A DNA stretch of 7,475 bases from an uncultured Ruminococcus sp. (GCA_902796865.1 CADBQZ010000086.1:1-7475), one strand, 5' to 3'; positions 1 through 5,820 are shown, counted from the stretch's first letter. The notes: a model not told the origin generated them from the sequence alone. Translations and numbers: made by a program.

Positions 1-474
1 GATATAAAAAAAGCATCTGAACAAGTACCGGTATTTTTCTCGTGGAATATGTCTCTGGGCATAAATCTTCTTGTAAAGCTTGCAAAAAAAGCGACAGAGA
101 TACTTGGAGATCAGTTTGACATAGAGATAATCGAAAAGCATCATAATCAAAAGATAGATGCTCCGAGCGGTACTGCTCTTATGATCGCAAACGCTATAAA
201 CGAAACTAAAAATGACAGCATGAATTATGTATATGACAGGCATTCAAGACGCCAGAAACGTTCACAGAACGAGATAGGTATCCACGCTGTAAGAGGCGGT
301 ACTATCGTTGGTGTCCATGAAGTGCTGTTTGCCGGAAACGATGAGACCATAACTATCTCTCACTCGGCAGCTTCAAAAAACGTTTTTGCGGAAGGTTCTG
401 TAAATGCAGCTGTTTTCGTTAAGGACTGCCAACCGGGGCTTTATGATATGGGAAATGTTGTAGATAACAAGTAA
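1..474 (+). CDS. dapB: 4-hydroxy-tetrahydrodipicolinate reductase, C-terminal part (5' end outside window)
   Basis: DapB reduces 4-hydroxy-tetrahydrodipicolinate with NAD(P)H in the cytoplasm, a step of the diaminopimelate/lysine pathway. The frame is open from base 1, and 157 residues are visible. The segment VPVFFSWNMSLGINLL at visible residues 9-24 matches the family's hinge region. The catalytic block HHNQKIDAPSGTA (nt 139-177) carries the His pair and Lys that correspond to H159/K163 of E. coli DapB, followed by the DAPSGTA substrate-binding loop. HAVRGGTIVGVHEVLF and ISHSAASKNVFAEG are further family blocks. The N-terminal Rossmann half with its glycine-rich NAD(P) motif (roughly 90-100 residues) lies before the window. 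The Met at nt 49 is internal and is not the start. It converges on the minus-strand gene ending at 523, with a shared hairpin at 486-512. Assignment is firm; upstream neighbours and promoter are not visible. Confidence 0.96.
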   Translation, partial: DIKKASEQVPVFFSWNMSLGINLLVKLAKKATEILGDQFDIEIIEKHHNQKIDAPSGTALMIANAINETKNDSMNYVYDRHSRRQKRSQNEIGIHAVRGGTIVGVHEVLFAGNDETITISHSAASKNVFAEGSVNAAVFVKDCQPGLYDMGNVVDNK

Positions 475-485
475 ATAAAAAATAA

Positions 486-512
486 GCCCGAAAGCTTACA
501 CAGCTTTCGGGC
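486..512. terminator. Bidirectional intrinsic terminator between dapB and the prfB operon
   Basis: A perfect 10-bp stem, GCCCGAAAGC (486-495) with GCTTTCGGGC (503-512), encloses a 7-nt loop. Read on the minus strand, the stem is followed by a T-rich run (TTATTTTTTATTTAC), a good tail for ending the prfB operon transcript. Read on the plus strand, the tail is weaker (ATTACTTATGTCATTTTAT) but still follows dapB directly. It sits 12 nt after the dapB stop and 11 nt from the stop of the converging gene. Confidence 0.87.
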
Positions 513-522
513 ATTACTTATG

Positions 523-912
523 TCATTTTATCCCCATGACATCGCCATATATAAGTACTGCATTTTCAACACATTTATCGCAGGAACAAAGTACCTTCCC
601 TGTATCCCTGCCTTTAAGTTCCTTACATACGATAGAACCGCATTTTTCACAAAAACGCTCATTTATCTGCCTTGCTAAAGGCATAACTCCATTGCCATGT
701 TTGGATAGTCCTGCTGCCATTACTGCACCTATAAGCGCACCGCAGCTTCCTTCCATATTTCCCATTCCAGCGCCAAAACCGGCTGACAGCTCAATAAGCT
801 GTTCTTTCGGCATACCGGTAAGGTCTGCTAGTGCTGCTGTTACTGCCTGACAGCAGTTGCAGCCGCTGTTTTTTAATCTGACTGCCTGTGCAGCTCTTTC
901 TTTTATATCCAT
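523..912 (-). CDS. C_GCAxxG_C_C family (putative redox-active) protein
   Basis: A 129-residue protein matching the C_GCAxxG_C_C family (Pfam PF09719), which is predicted to be redox-active but has no settled function. Recognised blocks are GCNCCQAV (residues 17-24), AGFGAGMGNMEGSCGALIGA (44-63, the family's CGAxxGA block), GSIVCKELKGRD (92-103) and KCVENAV (113-119). There is no signal peptide or membrane segment. It holds ten cysteines (18, 20, 21, 57, 88, 91, 96, 109, 111, 114). By comparison with the family from memory, C20, C57, C96 and C114 are the usual four. The other six form a CxCC cluster, a CxxC (88-91) and a CxCxxC (109-114), suggesting disulfide or metal/cluster chemistry. The ATG at 912 has a clear AAAGGAG site (918-924) inside the end of the upstream glycosylase gene, overlapping it by 10 nt. 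It is the last gene of the prfB operon. Family call is confident; function is unknown. Confidence 0.88.
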   Translation of the reverse strand: MDIKERAAQAVRLKNSGCNCCQAVTAALADLTGMPKEQLIELSAGFGAGMGNMEGSCGALIGAVMAAGLSKHGNGVMPLARQINERFCEKCGSIVCKELKGRDTGKVLCSCDKCVENAVLIYGDVMGIK

Positions 913-1406
913 TTATACTCCTTTATAACTTTCCAGCTTTCTATAAGACGCTCTAAGTTCCATGCCGCATTTGCAGGACTTGTAGACGGAAGACATATAC
1001 ACTCCCGATGTATTTTTTTCTGCGTGTATTTTTTGAACATTTTTTCAGCTGTCCTGCCGTTGACATATATCCTGCGTATATCTGCCGATGTCAATATTGG
1101 TATGAGATCATTTTCTTTTACATTTTTTATTGTAGAATCTGATGAGCCTTCTATTTCACAAGAAGCTATAACGTCCCAGACGGCTATGTGATTGCTTATA
1201 AGAAAGCCTTTTTTTTCTTCTATCGTAATAGGCAGCGCATTGTCATATACAGCCGACAGTACCTTCCAAAAACGATTCTGAGGATGTCCATAGAAAAAGC
1301 GCTGTTCCCTAGACCTGACCGACGGGAAACTCCCAAGTATCAATATCTCTGAATCATTGTCATATACAGGCGCTATCGGATGTATTATCAGCTCTTTTTC
1401 TTTCAT
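903..1406 (-). CDS. DNA-deoxyinosine glycosylase (hypoxanthine-DNA glycosylase-like, UDG superfamily)
   Basis: A 167-residue cytoplasmic protein of the uracil-DNA glycosylase superfamily, closest in motif pattern to the hypoxanthine/deoxyinosine-DNA glycosylases (family 6). Those enzymes cut out deaminated adenine and start base excision repair. The motif-1 region is ILILGSFPSVRSREQRFFYG (21-40), followed by the family's HPQNRFW (41-47). A central block is ISNHIAVWDVI (70-80), and the C-terminal motif-2-like loop is LPSTSPANAAW (139-149), the expected DNA-intercalating/base-flipping segment. The start is ambiguous by one codon. ATG at 1406 gives a TGATG one-base overlap with the prfB stop; GTG at 1409 gives a GTGA four-base overlap and 168 residues. 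No strong Shine-Dalgarno lies before either start, so translation is probably coupled to prfB. A mismatch-specific uracil glycosylase is the main alternative; substrate specificity cannot be read from sequence. Confidence 0.85.
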   Translation of the reverse strand: MKEKELIIHPIAPVYDNDSEILILGSFPSVRSREQRFFYGHPQNRFWKVLSAVYDNALPITIEEKKGFLISNHIAVWDVIASCEIEGSSDSTIKNVKENDLIPILTSADIRRIYVNGRTAEKMFKKYTQKKIHRECICLPSTSPANAAWNLERLIESWKVIKEYKWI

Positions 1407-2527
1407 CACTTTGATTCAAGCGTACCGTGTGACAATTCTTTCAGGTATGCGTTTATGAATCCGTCAAGATCGCCGTCCATTACTGCGCCAATATTACCTG
1501 TTTCAAAATTAGTTCTGTGATCCTTTACCATAGTATAAGGCATGAATACATATGAGCGTATCTGTGCTCCCCATGCTATTTCCTTCTGTACACCCTTTAT
1601 ATCGGATATTTTTTCAAGATGCTCTCTTTCTTTTATTTCGATAAGCTTTGATTTGAGCATTTTCATAGCATAATCTTTATTCTGGAACTGGCTTCGCTGT
1701 GTCTGGCAGGCAACAACTATACCTGTAGGTATATGTGTAAGTCTTACAGCTGATGATGTTTTGTTTATGTGCTGACCGCCTGCACCGCTTGCACGGTAAA
1801 CATCCATTTTTATTTCGTCAGGACGTATCTCGACTTCGATAGTATCATCAATTTCAGGCATTATCTCGATAGCCGCAAAAGATGTATGTCTTCTTCCCGA
1901 GGAATCGAATGGTGATACTCTTACAAGACGATGTACTCCTGATTCAGATTTCATGAAGCCGTAAGCATTCTCACCTTCGACTAGCATCGAGGCACTTTTA
2001 AGACCTGCCTCATCGCCGTCAAGATAATCAAGTAGTGTTACCTTGAAATCATGAGTCTCAGCCCATCTGTTGTACATTCTGTAAAGCATCTCTGCCCAGT
2101 CCTGCGCTTCTGTACCGCCTGCTCCAGCGTGGAAGGTCACGATAGCATTCTTTGAATCATACTCGCCTGTGAGAAGTGTCGCAAGCTTCTGATTCTCAAG
2201 TTTCTTTTTAAATTCTTCAAGGCTTGCCTCTATGGATTCTGCTTCGCTCTCGTCGCCTTCTTCTATTGAAAGGTCAACAAGCGTGATAAGATCATCAAGA
2301 TCAGTTGAAAGCTCCTCTAAGGCTGCTATCTTATTCTCAATAGCTTTTGTTTTCTGAAGAACCTTCTGTGAGTTTTCCAGGTCGTCCCAGAATCCCGGTT
2401 CAGCCGCCTTATTGCGAAGCTCTTCAAGCTCTATTTTTGCATTGTCAATATTGAGTACGTCAGAAAGCTCCTTTATCTCAGGAACATACGACGCAAGTTC
2501 TGTTTTAAGTTCATCTAAAAGTATCAT
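1406..2527 (-). CDS. prfB: Peptide chain release factor 2, encoded without programmed frameshift
   Basis: RF2 recognises UGA and UAA stop codons in the ribosomal A site and triggers release of the finished peptide. The 373-residue protein has a helical N-terminal domain (about 1-110). It also has the stop-codon-reading SPF tripeptide at 205-207 (within RVSPFDSSGRRHTSF) and the catalytic GGQ at 250-252 (RASGAGGQHINKTSSAVR). Both fall at the same numbers as in E. coli RF2. Residue 246 is Ala, the usual residue, rather than the Thr of E. coli K-12. The ATG at 2527 has AAAGGAGT at 2532-2539 with about 5-nt spacing. The usual in-frame UGA near codon 26 is absent: codons 25-28 read CTC AAT ATT GAC, so the whole protein is in one frame. 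It is first in an operon with the glycosylase and the C_GCAxxG protein, downstream of the promoter at 2570-2599. Very confident; RF1 is excluded by SPF in place of PxT. Confidence 0.97.
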   Translation of the reverse strand: MILLDELKTELASYVPEIKELSDVLNIDNAKIELEELRNKAAEPGFWDDLENSQKVLQKTKAIENKIAALEELSTDLDDLITLVDLSIEEGDESEAESIEASLEEFKKKLENQKLATLLTGEYDSKNAIVTFHAGAGGTEAQDWAEMLYRMYNRWAETHDFKVTLLDYLDGDEAGLKSASMLVEGENAYGFMKSESGVHRLVRVSPFDSSGRRHTSFAAIEIMPEIDDTIEVEIRPDEIKMDVYRASGAGGQHINKTSSAVRLTHIPTGIVVACQTQRSQFQNKDYAMKMLKSKLIEIKEREHLEKISDIKGVQKEIAWGAQIRSYVFMPYTMVKDHRTNFETGNIGAVMDGDLDGFINAYLKELSHGTLESK

Positions 2528-2569
2528 GATAACTCCTTTAAGAAAATTGATTCATATCTGCCTTTTATT

Positions 2570-2599
2570 ATTATACTACATTTTTCCCAATACTGCAAA
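2570..2599 (-). promoter_or_regulatory. Sigma-A type promoter of the prfB operon
   Basis: On the minus strand the -10 is a perfect TATAAT (2575-2570), preceded as TGTAGTATAAT. A -35 candidate is TTTGCA (2599-2594) at 18-bp spacing, or TTGCAG (2598-2593) at 17 bp. Both are weak, so the strength lies in the -10. The start of transcription would be near 2563, giving a leader of about 35 nt that contains the AAAGGAGT ribosome binding site. Confidence 0.66.
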
Positions 2600-2742
2600 T
2601 TTTTTTTGAAAAAAATTAAAAAGACGATGTTTTAATATATGTTGAAATATCTTTTCTGAATCAAAGTATTTCACTCTACACATTCAGCGGCTGTTTACCC
2701 TCAGATATCATTTTGATAAGCTTTGTCAAAATAAGCGTATAG

Positions 2743-2754
2743 TTAAACGTTTAA
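2743..2754. promoter_or_regulatory. Candidate LacI/GalR-family operator (12-bp perfect palindrome)
   Basis: TTAAACGTTTAA is a perfect 12-bp palindrome with a central CG, the layout typical of operators bound by LacI/GalR-family sugar regulators. It overlaps the expected start site of a weak upstream promoter candidate (TTGATA 2713-2718, TATAGT 2738-2743, 19-bp spacing). It lies 178 bp before the -35 of the main beta-glucosidase promoter. Sugar-responsive control of the glucosidase is an inference; no LacI-type gene is in the window. Confidence 0.45.
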
Positions 2755-2826
2755 GTTGTGAGACGCCCCGATTTCTTTTAAAAATCGGATATAGTGTTTT
2801 TATGTACTATAATATATCTCACTTAA
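2751..2826 (+). promoter_or_regulatory. Possible structured RNA element (closing stem with two inner hairpins)
   Basis: An outer stem can form from TTAA (2751-2754) and GTGAGA (2758-2763) pairing with TCTCAC (2817-2822) and TTAA (2823-2826), with a 3-nt bulge. Inside are two perfect hairpins: CCGATTT/AAATCGG (2768-2774 with 2782-2788) and TATAGT/ACTATA (2790-2795 with 2806-2811). Together they make a three-way-junction-like fold. AT-rich DNA forms such pairings by chance, there is no match to a riboswitch class I know, and the strong downstream promoter would not transcribe it. The first inner hairpin could alternatively be a weak terminator. Confidence 0.25.
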
Positions 2827-2931
2827 AAAATATACTATATAATTTCAAGCAAATGCGTGATTTATGACTTTAACCGCCTACACTTGTCAAAACAAGAATG
2901 ATATTTTTATTACTCTATTTGGATTTTCTTA

Positions 2932-2960
2932 TTGACAAAACCGTCCTGCTGTGTTATACT
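2932..2960 (+). promoter_or_regulatory. Near-consensus sigma-A promoter of the beta-glucosidase, with extended -10
   Basis: The -35 is a perfect TTGACA (2932-2937). A 17-bp spacer follows, and the -10 is TATACT (2955-2960) preceded by TG at 2952-2953 (TGT-TATACT, extended -10). Transcription should start near 2967. The leader is about 43 nt and ends in AAAGGAG (2995-3001), 8 nt before the ATG at 3010. Such a strong core promoter suggests high expression or control by a repressor. Confidence 0.9.
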
Positions 2961-3009
2961 GAATGCAGCTTAAAAAACATCAAAATTTTACCGTAAAGGA
3001 GAGCATGTT

Positions 3010-4353
3010 ATGGCATTTGACAAAAATTTTATTTTCGGAGCAGCATCAGCAGCATATCAGATCGAGGGCGCTTGGAACGAGGACGGAAAGGGACTTAGCA
3101 TATGGGACGTGTACAGCCATATGCCCGGACGTATTCTCCACGATGAAAACGGAGATACTGCCTGCGACAGCTATCATCTTTATAAAGAAGATATAAAGCT
3201 GCTTAAAGAAATGGGTATTGACCACTACAGATTCTCAATTAGCTGGACAAGAATTTTCCCTGACGGTATCGGAAAGATCAATGAGAAAGGACTTGAATAC
3301 TATTCAAACTTTGTCGATGAACTTATCGCAAACGGCATAACTCCATATGTAACACTGTTCCATTGGGATTATCCATATGAACTTTATAAAAAAGGCGGCT
3401 GGCTCAATAATGATTCACCGAATTGGTTTTTAGAATACACAAAGGCTGTTGTTGACAGATTGTCAGATCGTGTTAAATATTGGTTTACTATAAACGAGCC
3501 GCAGGTATTTATCGGTCTCGGTTATGATCAGGGAGGTCATGCACCTTTCCAGAAACATTCTTTAAAAGACATTATAATAATGTCAAGAAACGTTATGCTT
3601 TCGCACGGACTTGCTGCAAAATACATTCGTGAAAATGCTGTATCAGAGCCTAAGATCGGATTTGCGCCTATAGGTCCTGTATTTTCACCTGAAAACGATT
3701 CTCCTGAAGCTATCGAGAAAGCAAAAGAGCGTTCGTTTGCTATAACAAAATGGGATCCATTTTCACTCTCATGGTGGTCAGATCCTATTATACTTGGAAA
3801 ATTCCCCAAAGAAGCATATGAGCTTTTCGGCGATCTTATGGATATATTCTCGGAAGAAGACTTCAAAACAATAGCACAGCCTCTTGATTTTTATGCTGCA
3901 AATATCTATTATAGTTCATTCTCTCCAAACGAAACAAAGAATGGATATGTGGAAGGCGCATACATCGGAAGTCCTAAGACTGTTTGCGACTGGCCGGTAA
4001 CTCCGGAAGTGCTTTACTGGGCACCGAAATTCCTTTATGACAGGTACAAGCTTCCGGTGATAGTATCTGAAAATGGTATGGCAGGTTATGATTGGATCCA
4101 TCTCGACGGAAAAGTGCATGATGGCTCAAGAGTCGATTATATACACCGCTATCTGAATGAACTTGAAAAAGCTTCCGACGAAGTACCGGTGCTTGGTTAT
4201 TTCTACTGGTCACTTCTTGATAACCTTGAATGGGCTTTAGGATATGATAAGCGTTTCGGTCTTGTACATGTTGATTTCAGAACTATGAAAAGAACTATCA
4301 AGGATTCCGGATATTGGTACGGTAATTATGCAAAAGAGAAAAACGGAAAATAA
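3010..4353 (+). CDS. Glycoside hydrolase family 1 beta-glucosidase
   Basis: A 447-residue GH1 enzyme of the usual bacterial length, hydrolysing terminal beta-glucosides such as cellobiose by a retaining mechanism on a TIM barrel. The N-terminal signature NFIFGAASAAYQIEGAW lies at 6-22. The acid/base is E163 in TINEP (160-164) and the nucleophile is E354 in VSENG (352-356). Sugar-binding residues Q17, H118 (FHWD), N162, W400, E407 and W408 are all present. The sequence NLEWALGY at 405-412 has the Glu-Trp of true beta-glucosidases and lacks the Ser/Lys/Tyr phosphate pocket of 6-phospho-beta-glucosidases. There is no signal peptide, so it acts on sugars already imported. The start at 3010 is set by AAAGGAG at 2995-3001. 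It stands alone under a near-consensus promoter, with a hairpin terminator after the stop. No transporter or phosphorylase gene is adjacent. Beta-galactosidase or fucosidase side activity is common in the family and cannot be ruled out. Confidence 0.95.
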   Translation: MAFDKNFIFGAASAAYQIEGAWNEDGKGLSIWDVYSHMPGRILHDENGDTACDSYHLYKEDIKLLKEMGIDHYRFSISWTRIFPDGIGKINEKGLEYYSNFVDELIANGITPYVTLFHWDYPYELYKKGGWLNNDSPNWFLEYTKAVVDRLSDRVKYWFTINEPQVFIGLGYDQGGHAPFQKHSLKDIIIMSRNVMLSHGLAAKYIRENAVSEPKIGFAPIGPVFSPENDSPEAIEKAKERSFAITKWDPFSLSWWSDPIILGKFPKEAYELFGDLMDIFSEEDFKTIAQPLDFYAANIYYSSFSPNETKNGYVEGAYIGSPKTVCDWPVTPEVLYWAPKFLYDRYKLPVIVSENGMAGYDWIHLDGKVHDGSRVDYIHRYLNELEKASDEVPVLGYFYWSLLDNLEWALGYDKRFGLVHVDFRTMKRTIKDSGYWYGNYAKEKNGK

Positions 4354-4359
4354 ATAAAA

Positions 4360-4394
4360 TAAGGCGGAGAGCATATTAAAAACTCTCCGCCTTA
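4360..4394. terminator. Bidirectional intrinsic terminator between the beta-glucosidase and the SPFH gene
   Basis: A perfect 12-bp stem, TAAGGCGGAGAG (4360-4371) with CTCTCCGCCTTA (4383-4394), encloses an 11-nt loop. On the minus strand it is followed by a T-rich run (TTTTATTTATTTTCC), a good terminator for the nfeD-SPFH transcript. On the plus strand the following bases (AAAATTATTTG) are a poor U-tract, so termination of the beta-glucosidase may be less efficient. It lies 6 nt after one stop codon and 4 nt from the other. Confidence 0.88.
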
Positions 4395-4398
4395 AAAA

Positions 4399-5355
4399 TT
4401 ATTTGTCGCTTTTTACAGCTTCCTTTATGCCTGATGCAAGACCTGCAAGACCCTGTATCTCGCTTGGTATAATTATCTTTGTAGCCTTTCCGTCTGCTAT
4501 TGACGGGAACATATCAATAGCTTTATATTTAAGCACGTTTTCTGACGGCGATGCCTGATTCAGTCTTTCGACCGCCTCTGCGTTTGCGTTCTGTACATTA
4601 AGTATCGCTGCTGCAGCACCCTCTGATTCAAGCATCTTCTTTTCCTTTTCAGCCTCAGCTCTTAAAAGTGTTGCTTCCTTTTCAGCCTGAGCCTTAAGTA
4701 TCTCTGTTTCCTTTTCAGCCTGTGCTCTGAGGATCTGTGATTCCTTTTCACCCTCAGCGACCAGTATCTTTGATTTCTTTTCACCCTGTGCAAGAAGGAT
4801 CTTTTCACGGCTCTCACGTTCCGCCTTCATCTGCTTTTCCATTGATTCCTGTATTTCTCTTGGCGGAAGGATGTTTTTAAGTTCAACTCGTCTTACCTTT
4901 ATTCCCCAGCGGTCAGTAGCTTCATCGAGTATTACTGTGATCTGCTGGTTGATGCTGTCACGGGATGTGAGCGTTTCATCAAGTACCATAGAACCGATAA
5001 TATTTCTGAGTGTTGTTGCAGTAAGATTTTCCATAGCTGCCATAGGGCGCTCAACACCATAAGCGTACTGTTTTGCATCTGTCACCTGGAAAAACAATAC
5101 TGTATCTATCTGCATGGAAACATTATCTTTAGTAATAACAGACTGTGGTTTAAAGTCTACTACCTGTTCTTTCACAGAAACTCTTCTTGCCACACGGTCT
5201 ATAAACGGGATAAGAAAATGTGCGCCTGTACCCCATTCTGCATAAAAAGTTCCGAGACGTTCAATTATAAACACCTGTGCCTGCGGAACGATCTTGATCC
5301 TTGTCACTATAATAAGCAACACTAAAACTATAACGCCTATAACTACAAATTCCAT
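4399..5355 (-). CDS. Stomatin-like SPFH/Band 7 membrane protein (QmcA type)
   Basis: A 318-residue membrane-anchored scaffold protein of the SPFH (stomatin/prohibitin/flotillin/HflK) family. Such proteins oligomerise at the inner face or edge of the membrane and organise microdomains. A single N-terminal hydrophobic segment (about 4-19) is followed by the SPFH core (about 22-180), with VPQAQVFIIERLGTF (23-37) and VVDFKPQSVITKDNVSMQID (65-84). The coiled-coil region 186-240 is five consecutive 11-residue repeats of the form I-L-x-A-x-x-E-K-x-x-x. An Ala-rich stretch (AAAAIL, 247-252) and the C-terminal conserved NVLKYKAIDMF (273-283) follow. The ATG at 5355 has AAGGAG about 9 nt upstream. It lies 21 nt behind the nfeD-like gene, the pairing seen across bacteria, where the NfeD OB-fold domain is thought to bind the SPFH partner. 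It shares the promoter at 5901-5929. Family is certain; exact cellular role is not. Confidence 0.93.
   Translation of the reverse strand: MEFVVIGVIVLVLLIIVTRIKIVPQAQVFIIERLGTFYAEWGTGAHFLIPFIDRVARRVSVKEQVVDFKPQSVITKDNVSMQIDTVLFFQVTDAKQYAYGVERPMAAMENLTATTLRNIIGSMVLDETLTSRDSINQQITVILDEATDRWGIKVRRVELKNILPPREIQESMEKQMKAERESREKILLAQGEKKSKILVAEGEKESQILRAQAEKETEILKAQAEKEATLLRAEAEKEKKMLESEGAAAAILNVQNANAEAVERLNQASPSENVLKYKAIDMFPSIADGKATKIIIPSEIQGLAGLASGIKEAVKSDK
4642..4806 (-). repeat. 33-bp tandem repeats encoding an 11-residue coiled-coil array
   Basis: The plus-strand block TTCCTTTTCAGCCT and close variants recurs at exactly 33-bp intervals, at 4642, 4675, 4708, 4741 and 4774. In protein these are five hendecads: ILLAQGEKKSK, ILVAEGEKESQ, ILRAQAEKETE, ILKAQAEKEAT and LLRAEAEKEKK (residues 186-240 of the SPFH protein). 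Nucleotide identity is highest among the copies at 4675, 4708 and 4741, which suggests growth by duplication. Unit number could vary between strains. Confidence 0.85.
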
Positions 5356-5376
5356 TTCAAAATACTCCTTTAAAAA

Positions 5377-5820
5377 TTATTTTTCTTCAACAGGCTCAAC
5401 ATAAAGCTTTGTGCCTTTGAGATCTTTTATCCTGACTGTTGTACCTTTAGGTATAACGCTTCCGTCAGCCGACACTGCTTTCCAGTCCACTCCGCCTGTC
5501 TTGACACGTCCGCTGTCAGTAAGATCGTTTATCTCCTCGATAACTATCGCTATCTTACCGATCTCAAGTTCACTGTTTGTAGGTGCCGTCTTTCCGACAG
5601 TGAATTTTTTAAGCAACGGTCTTGTAAATACCAACAACAGGATAGATACAAGGACGAACAGTGTCATCTGAAGCCATACGGCTCCATCGAAAAATGCAGT
5701 GATAAAAGCTGCTGCTGCTCCGGCAGCAAACCATATGGATACAAGCTGTAAAGTCGAAAGCTCTGCTATAAGCATTATCGCAAGAACAGCTCCCCATATT
5801 ATCAGGTAGGTCGTTGTCAT
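5377..5820 (-). CDS. NfeD-like membrane protein (short form with C-terminal OB-fold)
   Basis: A 147-residue short-form NfeD family protein. Three hydrophobic segments are visible at about 5-20, 25-45 and 49-66. They are followed by a basic link (TRPLLKKF, 66-73) and a soluble OB-fold domain at about 80-143. That domain carries IGKIAIVIEEIN (87-98), GRVKTGGVDWKAVS (104-117), the family's hallmark G-x-x-W-x-A pattern, and PKGTTVRI (124-131). NfeD proteins are membrane partners of SPFH scaffolds, and the SPFH gene follows after 21 nt. The short form lacks the serine protease (ClpP-like) domain of long NfeD proteins. The ATG at 5820 has AAAGGGG (5828-5834), a slightly unusual G-rich site, at 7-nt spacing. 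Promoter at 5901-5929. Confident of family; molecular function is inferred from the pairing. Confidence 0.9.
   Translation of the reverse strand: MTTTYLIIWGAVLAIMLIAELSTLQLVSIWFAAGAAAAFITAFFDGAVWLQMTLFVLVSILLLVFTRPLLKKFTVGKTAPTNSELEIGKIAIVIEEINDLTDSGRVKTGGVDWKAVSADGSVIPKGTTVRIKDLKGTKLYVEPVEEK

Larger units (their letters stand above)
2528..3009. other. 482-bp divergent intergenic region between prfB and the beta-glucosidase
   Basis: No credible protein-coding gene is seen here; the sequence is AT-rich with frequent stops. It holds the prfB promoter (2570-2599, leftward), a very good rightward promoter at 2932-2960, and a long middle part (2640-2930) with regulatory-looking elements. These are an imperfect 23-bp dyad at 2710-2732, a 12-bp palindrome at 2743-2754, nested hairpins at 2751-2826, and a small perfect dyad at 2883-2896. 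Roughly 180-280 bp is more space than two housekeeping promoters need, which hints at regulated expression of the beta-glucosidase or an unannotated small RNA. Confidence 0.6.

Noticed and set aside
49..51. ATG at 49 as the start of a short dapB
   Set aside because: The frame is open upstream to base 1 and encodes conserved DapB residues (VPVFFSWN), so the gene simply begins before the window.
536..850. Plus-strand open frame of 104 codons opposite the C_GCAxxG gene
   Set aside because: It is fully antisense to a gene with clear family motifs and a good ribosome binding site. It has no homology-like pattern and lies across a terminator from any plus-strand promoter.
2412..2609. Plus-strand open frame over the start of prfB
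   Set aside because: It runs through the prfB N-terminal codons and the prfB promoter. Its Ser-rich low-complexity product is typical of a shadow frame.
3537..4213. Three minus-strand open frames inside the beta-glucosidase gene
   Set aside because: All are antisense to an intact GH1 enzyme with every catalytic residue, and none has a supported start or a recognisable product.
3010..4353. Reading the GH1 enzyme as a 6-phospho-beta-glucosidase (PTS pathway)
   Set aside because: The C-terminal loop has the Glu-Trp of beta-glucosidases (E407, W408) and not the Ser/Lys/Tyr phosphate-binding set. No PTS gene is adjacent.
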